From the NCBI GenBank assembly GCA_029891385.1, contig CM057231.1:22661300-22725299 (forward strand): DNA of 64,000 nt. Direction: 5' to 3'. Source of the DNA: Erythroxylum novogranatense (lineage: Eukaryota > Streptophyta > Magnoliopsida > Malpighiales > Erythroxylaceae). Made by a program: the position numbers and the translations under genes. The notes beneath the pieces were generated by a model. That model was not told the DNA's origin, did not search any database, and saw nothing but the letters and a program-made list of their open reading frames with translations. Below are positions 13,290 to 24,880 of this stretch, one piece after another; position 1 is the stretch's first letter, and every line of letters begins with the position of its first letter.

Positions 13290-14525
13290 AACTAACTAAA
13301 ATTACAACGAAGAAAAGAAAATACAGAAAAACAATAACGATAAAAGAAAGGAAATAAAAACATTATACTATTCTGCAGGATCAAGTGGCGGGCGGATCTG
13401 GAGAGGCACTGCAGAAGAGCTGAGGCGTGAGTCGGAATAGGCAGCCCGAGGTGAGCGTAATCATGGTCAACATCGAGCGAGTGAACTTCATGATCGACGG
13501 TCATCTGGCCTCAAAGTAGATAGCGGGCCTCAAGTCAAGGACGTCTTGGCAAGCAGCAGAGCCACCTCGAAGGAGCAGGAGCGAAGGAGGGAAGACACGG
13601 TGTAGAGATAGAGGCGGAGAGGAAGCAGGAGGAAGGACGGGAGGTGCGAAAGAGGGGGTGGAGGGGATGGAGGGGAGAGGGAGAAGAAGAGCTGGTTGGG
13701 CGGGAGGTGGTGGTGGAATGGCACGTGGCTGTCCTAAGCGGACATAGATAAATGGAGAGGCGGGGGGAAGAGGTCGGTGGATGTTACAGGACTCGAAAGG
13801 TCTAATAAGTCGAAATGAGATGGGAAAGAGGAGTTTATGTTTGGGGTTGGTGGCAAGGACACACAATGGAGGGCGGAGGAAATGGCGAAGCTAGGTCGAT
13901 TGTGGTGGCCATCATAGCGTGTATATGTCTGAGGCTCGCTCCTTTGGGATGTCAGTGAGGTGGAGGTGGGTAAAATGTTGTTACATATAAAATGTAACCA
14001 TGGGCGGGCTTGTGGAAGGAGATCGGAGCGCTGGATATAGCCGAGCCCCGAGGTTGAAGCCACTTGAGTACCCTCGAGGTAGAGATACGAATGACGTCGT
14101 CTGTGGTATCGTGATCGATTCGAGAATAGGGAAAACGAGGGACAACAGGAGGTGGTAGTGCTCTCGGATTATGGATGTAAAAGCATCTGAATAGAAACAC
14201 CTCGGAAGTTAATTCCGTAGGTGTGAGATTGACGGCATGGGTATAATATGGCGCACAAAGGAAAGGTCGCCAGGGTGGTCGAGGTTGGCGAGGCGGTCAA
14301 CTCGAGTTGGAAGAGTTGACCACAAAAGGGTTGGTAGCAGGAGTAAGAGGAAATGATTTTTCTTTTAGTAAAGTTTGGCTAGCAACTCGCGTGGCTAATC
14401 GTATATACTCGGGATCTGCTAGGTGAGAGGAAAACGGAAGGTTGCGAGGAAGGAGAAAGGGTGTGATCGGAGGAAGAAGAGGATGACTGCCGCCCGGCCT
14501 CGGTGGCTTGTTTCATTCTAGGCAT
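13290..14525 (-). pseudogene. Athila ORF2 (env-position protein), degenerate
   Basis: A minus-strand ATG at 14525 opens MPRMKQATEAG followed by a serine run, a start typical of the ORF that follows pol in Athila-type elements. A second block near 14060-13960 reads LLPQARPWLHF and NNILPTSTSL, resembling the 'putative plant transposon protein' domain seen in these ORFs. A proline-rich region follows at 13720-13560. At least three frame changes separate these blocks. The region is much more GC-rich than its surroundings. Function is unknown; the env label refers only to position, and no signal peptide or membrane segment is evident. Confidence 0.6.
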
Positions 14526-15479
14526 GATCTCGCACACACAAAGTTAGAAATGCATAATTTCTCGACAAAATCATATGTAATCAAGTCTTTTAGCCATTTG
14601 CCGCAGCCAACAAGATCATTCGCTGGGCGAGAGGAGACTTCGCCATTCGCGCAGCAGGATGATGTTCGCGTGAATAACCTGGTACTCGTTTCGCAAGCGA
14701 ACAAAGACATTCGTCGCAATGATTTGAAACCCTAAGTTCATCGCGGCGAATGGCGATTCTATGACGATCAACAACGAACAACGTTCATTGCTTGCCTTTA
14801 AATCTAACGAATAATAACGAAAATGGACAAGAGGAAGGAATAGAAACACTTACGTAAGGGTGAAAACGCAGTTGGAAGGGATTTGAGGAGAATGGAAGCT
14901 GCAAACAGCAGAAGGCACGGAGAGGACTACGGCGAGGCAATGAGGAAAGCGGCGAAGTGAGAAGGAAAGGGAAGGAAGAAGAAGAAAAAGAAGAAGAGCG
15001 GAGACGAGAGGACGCGAGAGGAAAAAGACCAAAAGGGCCTTGACAAAAGAGAAATCCAACGGTCCGGAAGGGCAAAAAGTCCTTATTCGCTGCGACGAAG
15101 CGGTCGCTAGTAGCAAGTAATAAGATGAAAACCCTAGGTTAGCGCAATAACAATGATGCTGTCACAAGCGAACCACCTGTAACAGATCACAAGATGTCTA
15201 AGGATTCTACTCGGTTTGCACAATCATTCAATTAATCATCCCAAATATGAACCATTTTCTTCAATCTAATTATGCTTCATTAGGAGAACACAGAGCTAAC
15301 AAAGGGAAACATTTTATTCAAATGTAAAGGGAAATCCTACCTACTACTCTAATTCTATCGGTTTGATCCCTCCCCACATTTAAACAATATAATCATGTTC
15401 AACAATATGCACGCTGGTATAAAACATAGCACAATTATATAGTAAATGAAGGAAAGAGAAAACCTGCACTCAAGGTGGG
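14526..15479 (-). other. Spacer between protease remnant and ORF2; site of the missing RT-integrase
   Basis: There is no recognisable domain here. A purine-rich plus-strand stretch (14920-15050; pyrimidine-rich on the minus strand) gives long shadow ORFs of low complexity. A minus-strand TTTAAATGTGGGGAGG word at about 15370-15390 looks like an Athila purine tract. About 3 kb of reverse transcriptase, RNase H and integrase would be expected between 15480 and here and is absent. Confidence 0.5.
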
Positions 15480-16559
15480 TCTTGAGCTCTGGATGGACGA
15501 TCGCTCGATATCCAAGCTCAAACAAGCCAGCCTTGGTTGCTAGTCGCCCACGTCCATACTGCACCCGGATGTGCTCGCAAAATCATCAAAGGAGAAACTT
15601 TCCCAAAATATTGTCATGGTAGGAGTCAAAGTTTCTACAAATTCGTAACAAGCATCGTCAATCACCACATCAAGCATGTTGACACCAAGCAAGGAATAAT
15701 CTTCATGGGGTGCTTCATAGCTTCATACATGTTGAAGCTAACTTTTGATCGCCCACTTCCATGGTGATCTTCCTTCCTTCATACTAATCATAGTACTTGC
15801 TGTCCAAGAAAGGGACGCCCAAGGATCGAGAAGTGTAATGCACCACTTGAGAGGTCATGTCCAACACGTAAAATCCGCAGGAAACACTAAGCCTTTGACT
15901 GGACCGAATGTCCTCATAATTCTACAGGATGCCTAAATGACCTATCGCCTAACCGGAGAATAAATGATGTGGGCTTAATACTCTTCACTCCCAAGGTCTT
16001 ATATCTTGACTCGGGCATCACATTTATCGCTACCCTAGATCTAGTAAAGCTCTACCTATGGTCACTTTCCCTAATGTGTGGATGGTAAAAGATCCGTGGT
16101 CCCGACATTTTACCGGTATTTGTGGCTTAAACAAGGCTGAAACATTCGAGCTCACCGCACTCTCTCATTGGGCCTAAACTTCTTCTTATTTGTACACGAT
16201 CCTTTAAATATTTAGCGAGGCGGAACTCGCTTTACCAAATCTAGCAAAGGCACATTCACTTCCACTTTCCCAAACAAGTCAATGATTTCTTTTCATGTTG
16301 TTTTTTCTCTTAGCGCTTGCTCATCAAATAAGAGTTTGGAAAAGGAAGGTCTTGTATACTTACCTCTTTACCTTTCTTTGGATTGCCTACTCATTTCTCC
16401 ATCTTCACTTTATCTGTGGAACTTTCTAAAGTAGTTCCTTGTTCTTTGAGGCTTGCTCCTCTCTCTCGAAGCTCTTCTTCCCTCACACTTTTCGATCTCT
16501 TCATCTTATCATGTGGTGGAGGTACTAGCTCACACTCAATCTCATCTTTACAAATCTCA
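15480..16559 (-). pseudogene. Athila-type retropepsin region and tail, degenerate
   Basis: Minus-strand blocks in order: KVEVNVPLLD near 16270; GSFTI and RALLDLG near 16100-16040, the aspartic protease active-site region, where the expected G-A-S-I-N word is shifted out of frame; VFPADFYVLDM near 15890-15860; RSLGVPFLDSKYYD near 15830-15790; VSFNMYEAMKHP near 15740-15700; and PELKTHLEC near 15490. This succession is diagnostic of the protease and downstream linker in Athila elements. Several indels break the frame. Nothing follows that resembles reverse transcriptase. Confidence 0.75.
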
Positions 16560-18050
16560 TCTTCTTCGAGGCTTGAACTTACTTGCTTTCCACTCACGAG
16601 GGCTATAGCATTCAAACTCTTTGGGTTAATCACCGTGTTAGAAGGAATGGATCCGCTACTCTAGCTTGGTTGTCACTCAAATTATTAGACAATTGAGTGA
16701 CATATGAGTTTAGGTTCTCGCCTTGGTTTCCCATTGATCCATGCGCTTCTCCAAGGCACTAAAGCGGCAGCATTTTTAGTTGAGTCCGTTGGATGAGGTT
16801 TATGGATGGCGTTGAATTGATTTGTCAGGAAGTTCGTCCTCTTTCATCAACGCCATCATACCATGCAAATAGATTGGTTGGTGTCCTCCTTGGGTGGCGG
16901 TGGTTATTGCATCGTCAACGCTTGTTGATCCCGAACTGGTTTGTAGATTGTCCGGCTCCACTCCGCACAAAGCGGTTTGGTGCTCTTCCTCGTTACTCCT
17001 CCAACTAAAATTTGGGTGGGATCTCCATCCTCATTATACGTGTTGGAATACGGGTCCCATTTTGATCCTCGCCTACCTTGATACATCACGGAGACTTCTT
17101 CATATCTCGCCAGACAAACACTTGAAATGTGCATCATCGACCCACAAGATTCGCAACTAGGTGCGACTAGTTGATGGAAGTTGATGGGCGATGCATATTC
17201 AAATTCTTCACTCGCCGTGATTGAGGATAACCGAAAGTTATCCGATGTTCAAAAGAATCTACCTTCGATTCCGTGCTCTCCATCCTCTTAGTTTGAGTCG
17301 ACATGGCTCCCACTTCATTCACATTCCCGAATCGCGGACACTATATCGTTGATGATTCAGGGCCATTCTCTTAATCGGGGCCCAGCTTCGGCGCCGTGAG
17401 GTCAATCAATGAACCTCCCGACGCAAAGATCCAACATCCCTTTCTCTTGATTCTTCACCCCATCATAAAAATATTGAACCAGCTTGTTCATCGTGGATCC
17501 GATGATGGGGCACCGAGACAACAGATCTTGAAATCGCTCCAAAAATCATACAGGACTCGCTATAATCTTGTTTCATGTAATATATCTCCTTTCTCATTGA
17601 CGACGCCCTAGAAGTCGGAAAATACTTTTCCGTAAAAGCTTCCGTAAGTTGGCCTAACTGTGATAGCATTCGCAACATGCCTGGGAGGCTCATGTACCAC
17701 TCCTGCCTTTCCTTCTAACGACAAATGGAAGACTTTCCACAAAGACTGTCCAGATGTGCTCCTACGTGCTTCATACTCGGATGATCATGGTGAGGGCCTC
17801 AAGATGCATGTAGGGTCCTCTCCGTTAAACCGTGAAATTTGGGAGAGAGTTAATCAATAAACCTTTGACTTCAAATTTACATCGGGTTAGGGCAAGCAAA
17901 GGAAAGGATCGTGAGGTACGTCCGAGGTTGTAGCTTCTGATGGTCCTACGCCCGATGTTCGCATTGTTGTCATCTCACGCTCCTCGGTCACCGCTAAGAC
18001 CGTGATCTCCATCTCGGGTGGTCGACGGGATATTCTTGTTGTTCAGCCAT
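16560..18050 (-). pseudogene. Athila-type gag, degenerate
   Basis: The minus-strand start at 18050 reads MAEQQEYP. A capsid block at 17650-17560 reads LTEAFTEKYFPTSRASSMRK then IYYMKQDYSES, matching the retrotransposon gag domain of Athila/Tat elements (F-x-x-K-Y-F-P, then R-x-E-I, then F-x-Q). A block near 17050-17020 reads DPYSNTYN, and near 16630-16590 INPKSLNAIALVSGKQ, both usual in the Athila gag C-terminal region. Stops and frameshifts occur throughout, so no product is expected. Confidence 0.75.
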
Positions 18051-18593
18051 CTCGATTCTAATCGATCTAGTGTTCTAAGTCTTTCTTGCTCTCTTGTTCT
18101 TCCTAAGTTGTCTAAGGTGTCGCTCAATTTCAGGTTGAAAATGAACTAGCCTAAGTCTACGGGGCATGCACAAGAGAAGTTCACCTAAGATAGCTCACTA
18201 AAACGACAGCGGATAGCAAGGCTTCAATTCACTCAGGTTCGCTGCGACGTGTAAGAACTTCATTGCTTAACCGAATAAATCAGAATGTTCATTGCGGCGA
18301 ATATAAACTCATGCAGAATGACGGATGAACTCGGCGTGACGATTTAATGAGGAACTCATCACGACCAAGAAGCATACGCACAAGCAAAAATGTAATTAAC
18401 TTAAAATTACGCACAATAAACAAGAACAATCAGAATAAACACTTAAAACAAAGCGTAATGAAATAACAAACAGATTAACACTAAAACACTTAAGGTAGCA
18501 GAAATTAAATGAAATTATGCAATGCAAACAAAATGCAAACAAAAATTAAAATCAAAACAAACACCGCTAACCTAGAGAACCAATTAATTTGAT
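18051..18593 (-). other. Athila-like element 5' leader
   Basis: This is an untranslated leader of about 540 bp between the primer site and the gag start. It is rich in A on the plus strand. It contains 'ttcgctgcgacg' and 'gcggcgaat' words at about 18240 and 18295, which also occur in the LTR and before ORF2. There is no ORF. Confidence 0.6.
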
Positions 18594-18611
18594 TCCCTAA
18601 GAACGGCGCTA
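18594..18611 (-). promoter_or_regulatory. Degenerate primer binding site (tRNA-Asp type)
   Basis: The minus strand reads TAGCGCCGTTCTTAGGGA, matching about 13 of 18 positions of the TGGCGCCGTTGCCGGGGA site used by Athila/Tat elements. It lies five bases inside the LTR end. Transitions explain most mismatches. Confidence 0.7.
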
Positions 18612-18616
18612 AAATT

Positions 18617-20241
18617 TGATCGGCGGTTTATCGCTCAATATTAAAATTGATCCCTCGAAACCGTCAAATTAAATTTATACCAAGGATTGCAATACAGGAT
18701 GCAACCTCGGGTCGACTCTCAAGGAACCAATGCATCAATTGATCCTAGACTAGCCTAATGTTTGAATGATGCATGCAATTAAAGCAATAGAAGGGGGTTT
18801 TGATTTGATTAATTAGAAATTAAACTAAGCCAAAATAAGAATAAATGTTTTAGAATTTTAGAAAACTAAATGATTGAAATTAAACAAGTTTGAAGTCAAA
18901 TTACTAAAACTCTCCACGAAAATGTAGCTCGGGTCATCATCGCTCAAATAATGTCAGTTTGAAATCCACTAAGTTTCGAAAATAAAACCTTAACAACTCG
19001 TTAAGTCCAAGAATTAATTAATCAACTCGATTAATTACAACTTGTTAAAACCCTTAGTGTATGCATGGATTGATTAATGCATTAAATCAACCAAATAATA
19101 ACACAACCAATTCAATCAAACACAACTAGGCAGATTAAATTAGTTAATGCAATCATTTAACTGATATACATGAACTCCATGTATTTAAGCACAGTATTCA
19201 ACAATAGTCAATCCATAACACAAATCAAAGTCTAACATCCTACTAAACTATAGCAGGATTCAATCAGAAATATATTGCAAAAATACCAACTCGGATTGTG
19301 CAAATACATTACTGAAATCCTAAACTAAGATTGATTACCCCGTGTTTAGTTCTGGAACTCCAACCCTCGCAACATTTCAGAAGACTATGAGCTTAGCCAC
19401 TCATGACTACGGACGACTCCATCATTGTTGAAGTATCACCGAAGACCATGCTCAGACGGCGAATGCGGAAGAGTAGAGATGAAGGAAATGATCATGATGA
19501 TCGTCGCCGTGACTAAACTCAAATCAAACACGAATGAGAGGCATTAGATCAAAAATGTAAAATGTAAAAGAAGAAAGCGAAGAAAACTGGAGAAGACGAA
19601 GAGAAGAGAAAACGAAGAACTCTTTTGAGGCGGCCCTCCTCTCATTTGCCCTAAATGGTAAGGTTTTATAGGAATCTGTCTTGGTAGGGCCTGAATAAAG
19701 GATACTTTTGCCATTTTGGTCCGGGTCACCGACATTCGCGGGCGACGATCGTAGTTCGCCGAGGCGAATGAATTTGGTCACTCGTCGCAATAATGAATTA
19801 AACACCATTAATTAGCCATGCGAATGGAGAGTCTGATTCGTCCCAAATAACTCATGGCGTGTTGACTTCTTAATTGTTGACTACTTTGGTACTACAAAAT
19901 ACAACCCATTTGCAGTATCAATTGTCCCAATAAAGATTATGCAGAATTAATGACAAATGACAACAAAATATTGACAATATGCAATTTATCAAAACTCAAT
20001 GTGCGGGACCAAAATAAGCATGAAAATTATAGATCGAAATCCATGATGCATAATTACTAAAGAAAATGGGCACGATTTATAGTATAAATTTGGTCCAATC
20101 AACTTCCAATTCCATCCATCTAGCAATAAATCCTCTAATCATTGACATGCTAATTAAACTTTAAACAAAATAATTTATCGAGAAAAACCACATATTCAAA
20201 TCACTTCATACTTAAAATCACTAAAAATTTGGGGCGCAACA
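18617..20241 (-). repeat. Athila-like 5' LTR
   Basis: On the minus strand it starts TGTTGCGCCCC and ends CCGCCGATCA, about 1.63 kb, a usual Athila LTR size, and abuts the primer site. The right border at 20241/20242 lies inside Tekay LTR sequence that matches 28525 onward, so GAAGC (20242-20246) is the predicted target duplication; its partner would be in the gap. There is no gene in it. A GC-rich cluster of GCGA words lies at 19735-19790. Confidence 0.75.
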
Positions 20242-21414
20242 GAAGCCTATGAATTAGACAAGTGCACTTGACTCTTAAAAGACCACCTCAAACCCATATA
20301 AACATGCATTTCACATAATTCACACATAAACGCCCAAAATGGCATTTTTCCGAAATCACATATTCTAATCTTTTTCACTTAAGAAACAATTTTTCAAAAG
20401 TTTCCACAATGTGTTTACATACAAAAGACATCTCATACAAGTTTAAATCATCACAAAGAGTAATTAATTCAAAATTTGAGAGTCATAGGAAAGCATTAAA
20501 TGACATTTATTAAAGGCAATTAAGTAGTTTATTAACTCAATTATTAAAAGTCACCCACCTTAATTTCTTTAGCTTTAATCTTGGTCAATTAGCCTTTCCT
20601 CTAACTCCAATTGCTCTCTTGACCTTCATCAAGCACAATAATCCCATGTTAATATGAGATATCAAAATTGGAAATTCTAAAGAAAGGAAAGCATGAATTA
20701 AAACCTACATAACCTTACCTATGCCTTTTCTAAGCTATTAAAACCAAAACCCATATATAAAACCAACAATTTTCGAATTTCTCTTACCTTAGAAGCCTCC
20801 CACGAAAATGCCTTTTTTTTTCCCTCTAATGGAAGATTACACCTTCCCCTTCCTCTTTCCTTCTTAAAAAAAATCTTAAAAACACCTTTCTAAAGCAAGA
20901 AAAGTCAAAGCCCTAACCTCTCTTCTTCTTCTTCTTCTCTCCCACCGAAAGCCTCTCTTCCTCTCTTTTCTTTGATAATTTCGTAAGCCCCTCTTTCTAA
21001 GGACTTAACAAATTGTGTTTCTTAAACTTAAAACCTATGCCTAAAACGTTGTAGTTTCATTAAATCTCTTCTTTTCCTTGCAATTTTCGTGGCTTTCCCT
21101 CATTCCCACGACCTTATGCCCATTTTCTTCTTTCCTTTTTGTTTTAATGGCCAAAAGGACCAAAGTAGCCCTCCTTGAAAGCTTTAAACCTTAAAAACAT
21201 AAGTAATCTTCCTAAATTACCCTTACACCATCTTATTCCTTTAAATTCTAACAACTTATCAAACTCTAATTTTTAACTAAATTCCTTCATTTAATTTCTA
21301 TTAACTTAGCACTAAAAACCTCAAATTATTCCAACCAAAAGAAAATTATCAAACTAAACCTCAAAATAAAATAAACAAGCTTATTTACTAAGAAAAAGGA
21401 ATCGGGGCCCAACA
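20242..21414 (-). repeat. Tekay/Del-type gypsy 3' LTR, truncated
   Basis: It matches 28525-29694 almost base for base, with differences that are mostly transitions and homopolymer lengths. On the minus strand it begins TGTTGGGCCCCGATTCC next to the polypurine tract. The distal two thirds are displaced by the Athila insertion and not present in this contig. Confidence 0.9.
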
Positions 21415-21430
21415 TTTCTCCCCCCCTTAA
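21415..21430 (-). promoter_or_regulatory. Polypurine tract of the Tekay element
   Basis: On the minus strand TTTTAAGGGGGGGAGAAA directly precedes the TGTTGG start of the 3' LTR. This is the plus-strand DNA priming site. The polyprotein reading frame passes through it without a stop. Confidence 0.85.
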
Positions 21431-23104
21431 AAGAATTTCGTCCTCGAAATTCTTACCTGAATCAATGAACAGATGAGGATACTTCTCCTTCATAGCTTCC
21501 AATGGCTCCCACGTGGCCTCTTCCACCGAATGGTTCCTCCATAAGACTTTTACTAGTTGCACTGTCTTGTTCTTGAGAACCTTTTCTTTTGTATCCAAAA
21601 TCTGCACTGGAAGCTCCTCATAACTCAAATCATCACTGAACTGAACTTCATCAGCTTGAATGACATGAGAAGGATATGATTGGTATCTCCTCAACATAGA
21701 AACATGAAAGACATCATGAATTTGTGATAACTCAGAAGGCAATGCTAAGTTGTAAGCCAACGGACCAATCCTCTCTAGAATCTCATAAGGCCCCACATAC
21801 CTCAGACTTAGCTTACCCTTCTTTCCAAATCTCAGAATCCCTTTCCAAGGAGAAGTCTTAAGAAAAACTTTCTCGCCGACCTCAAAATCCATCTCCTTCC
21901 GGTGAGCATCTTCATAACTTTTCATCCTATCCTGAGCTGCTTTTAGCCTGTGCTTAATCAAGTTGACCTTATCAACTGTCATCTGACTTAACTCTGGACC
22001 CAAAAGTTCCCTTTCTCTCTCTTCATCCCAACACACCAGAGTTCTACATCTTCTTCCATACAGAGCTTCATAAGGAGCCATCTGAATGCTCGAATGATAC
22101 GAATTATTGTAAGCAAATTCGATCAATGGCAAGTGTTCATCCTATGCTCCTCTAAAATCCATCACACATGCCCTGAGCATCCCCTCAAGGGTCCGAATGG
22201 TTGTCTCAGATTGTCCATCTGTTTGAGGATGGAAAGCAGTGTTGAAACTCAACTTAGTGCCCAAAGCTTCCTGCAAACTGCCCCAAAATCTTAAAGTAAA
22301 ACGAGGATCCCTATCAGATACTATCGAATTCGGGATCCCATGAAATCTCACAATCTCATCAATGTATTTCTTGGCTAGCACATGTAGAGGATCAGTCTGT
22401 TTGATTGCCAGAAAATGGGTTGACTTTGTCAATCTATCCACAATCACCCATATGGCATCATGCCTCTTACTGGTCCTGGGGAATCCCATCAGAAAGTCCA
22501 TAGTCACTCTCTGTCACTTCCACTCAGGAATGGATAATGGCCTCAATTGGCCTGAAAGTGCCTGATGCTCAGCCTTGACTTGCTGTCACACTAGACACTT
22601 ACTTGCATACTCGGCCACATCTTTCTTCATACCTCTCCACCAGAAATGCTCCCTAAGATCCCGGTACATCCTGGTGCTACCTGGGTGCATAGCATAAGGT
22701 GCATTGTGCGCCTCATCCAGAATCTCATCCTTCACCTCCTTGACATCTGGAATACAGAGCCTATTCCCGACTGTCAGGAGTCCATCATCACTCACCACTA
22801 TGTCAGACTTCTTACCCTTCTGAATCTCTTCCCGCAGCTTACTCAGTTCTACATCCTGAACCTGCTACTCTCTCACTTTTTCTTTGAGGATCGGCCTCAC
22901 CCTAAAAGTAACAACCATGCAATCAGACTCCTTCTGCTTTAAACTGATTCTGAGCTTAGCCATCTCTTCCAATAGTGGTAGATAAACTGTCTGCACGTGT
23001 GCTATGGAAGACTTCCTGCTCAAGGCATCTGCAACAACATTTGCCTTGCCTGGATGATACTCAATTAATAAGTCATAGTCTTTAAGCAGTTCAATCCATC
23101 TCCT
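21431..23104 (-). pseudogene. Tekay element integrase with C-terminal chromodomain
   Basis: The N-terminal zinc finger region at 22798-22586 (AHNAPYAMHPGSTRMYRDLR, then KCLV) gives H-H; the C-C pair is broken by a TGA. The catalytic core at 22507-22142 holds MTMDF, SDRDPRF and a glutamate in QSETTIRTLE, the D-D-E triad. The C-terminal part has EALYGRRCRT, the GPLAYNLALP block, then a chromodomain from about 21630 (ELPVQILDTKEKVL, VLWRNHSVEEATWEP), which directs insertion to heterochromatin in related elements. Stops lie near 22873, 22585, 22514 and 22141. The last frame runs past 21431, through the polypurine tract, and ends in the LTR at 21326. Confidence 0.9.
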
Positions 23105-23902
23105 CTATCTCAAATTCAGCTCCTTCTGACTCAACAAGTATTTGAGACTTTTGTGATCTGTAAAGATCCTAGTTTGAACCCCATACAAATAATGCCTCCA
23201 GATCTTCAAGGTAAACATCATAGTTGTTAATTCCAGATCGTGGGTCGGATAATTCACCTCATAAGGCTTTAGCTTCCGTGAGGCATATGCTACCACCTTA
23301 TCTCCCTGCATAAGTACACATCACCCCTTTATGGAAGCATCACTATACATAGTATAACTTCCCTCTCCTGTGGGAAAAGCCAAAACTGGAGCACTAGTCA
23401 ATCTGTGTTTGAGCTCCTCAAAGCTCTGCTAGCATTCATCACTCCAAAAAAACTTCTGATTCTTCCTTAATAACTTGGTCAAAAGAGTGGCAATCATGGA
23501 AAAGCCCTCTACGAATCTCCTATAATAACCTGCCAAACCCAGAAAACTCCTCACCTCTGTCACTGTCGTCGGGGCATGCCAATTCACTACTGCTTCAATC
23601 TTCTTTGGATCTACATGCACCCCATTCTCAGAAATAATGTGACCAAGGAAGACAACTTCATGAAGCCAAAATTCACATTTAGTGAATTTGACATACAGCT
23701 CCCTCTCCCTCAACCTCTGTAATACAATCCTCAAGTGTTCCTCATGCTCTCCTACACTCTTTGAATATATCAGAATGTCATCGATGAACACGATCACAAA
23801 TTGATCCAAAAAATCCTTAAAGACCCTGTTCATCAAATCCATGAAAGCAGCAGGAGCATTGGTCAGTCCAAAAGCCATAACCAAAAATTCATAATGCCTA
23901 TA
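23105..23902 (-). pseudogene. Tekay element reverse transcriptase second half and RNase H
   Basis: RT continues from 23884 with [12 protein letters not shown] and the catalytic FIDDILIYS at about residues 33-41, then the thumb ([28 protein letters not shown]). RNase H follows from about 23310 ([39 protein letters not shown]), with the conserved catalytic aspartates. In-frame stops lie near 23428, 23320 and 23104. All segments share one frame, so there are no indels here. Confidence 0.9.
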
Positions 23903-24880
23903 CTATGTTCTGAAGGCTGTCTTGCCCACATCAGGCTCCTTAATCCTGAGTTGATGGTAGCCATACCTGAGATCAATCTTAGAGAAGACTGTTGCTCCCT
24001 GCAGCTGATCAAACAAGTTATCTATCCGGGGTAAAGGATACTTGTTTTTCACTGTCACCTTAATGATCCTCCTGTAGTCAATGCACATTCTCCAGGTTCC
24101 ATATTTCTTTTTAACAAATAAGACCAATGCTCCCCAAGGTGAGGAACTCGGCCTAATAAACCCCTTCTCTAATAACTCCTCCAACTTCTCCTTAAGCTCT
24201 CTCAACTCAACTGGAGCCATCCTGTAAGGTGGAATAGACATAGGAGCCGTCCCGGGAGCCAAGTCAATAGCAAACTCGATCTTCCTTTCCGGTGGCAAAC
24301 CGGGCATCTTCTCTGGAAACACATCAGGAAATTCCCTCACAATGGGAATATCCTCCACCCTACTCTCCTTCACCCTGGTATCCACAACACATGCCAAGAA
24401 AGCTTCGCACCCTCTTCCCATCAATTTATCAGCTAACAAAGCTGAAACAAGCCTTGGCGGTGCTATCTTTCTGTCCCCTCTGAACGTTACCTTCTGACCA
24501 TCACCTAGATCAAACTCCACTACCTTTAGGCCACAATCAAGCTTCGCCCGATATCTGTCCATCACATCCATCCCCACAATAACATCCAACCCCTTCAGAT
24601 CTAGAGGTAGCAGATCCACTACCAAACTAGATCCCTCGATAACAAGCTCACAATCCCTATAAATTAAGCTCACAATGACATTCCTCCCTAACGGAGTGCT
24701 AATAAGCAGAAAATTGTCCAACAGAACTGAATGCATACCAGGTAAGACTATACTGGCAGAAACAAAGGAATGAGTGGAACCAGAGTCAAATAGAACATAT
24801 ACATCAGAATGAAAGAGCTGAGTCATACCAGTAACAACTTCCAACGCGGCTACAGCTTCCTCCTGTGTCATAGCAAACAC
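23903..24880 (-). pseudogene. Tekay element protease and first half of reverse transcriptase
   Basis: This is an uninterrupted 325-codon stretch. The retropepsin active site [10 protein letters not shown] lies near residues 30-40, and a flap-side [10 protein letters not shown] near residue 100. From about residue 185 the RT fingers and palm begin ([10 protein letters not shown], then [33 protein letters not shown]). The frame stops at 23901 with TAG, most simply from CAG. It would cleave the polyprotein and copy RNA into DNA in virus-like particles if intact. Confidence 0.9.

Larger units (their letters stand above)
12425..20241 (-). mobile_element. Athila-like Ty3/gypsy retrotransposon, decayed, no RT or integrase
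   Basis: On the minus strand the order is LTR (20241-18617), a degenerate primer site (18611-18594), gag (from 18050), protease (to about 15480), an env-position ORF (14525-13290) and a 3' untranslated part that runs into the gap. Gag and protease carry Athila-typical words. Reverse transcriptase, RNase H and integrase cannot be found, and the space between the protease tail and the env-position ORF is under 1 kb. The left LTR is not visible. The element is inserted in the 3' LTR of the Tekay element, which resumes at 20242. Confidence 0.8.

Noticed and set aside
13501..15116. Long minus-strand ORFs rich in proline, serine and leucine near 13500-15116
   Set aside because: Apart from the blocks that match Athila ORF2, these are shadows of purine-rich plus-strand runs and are not separate genes.
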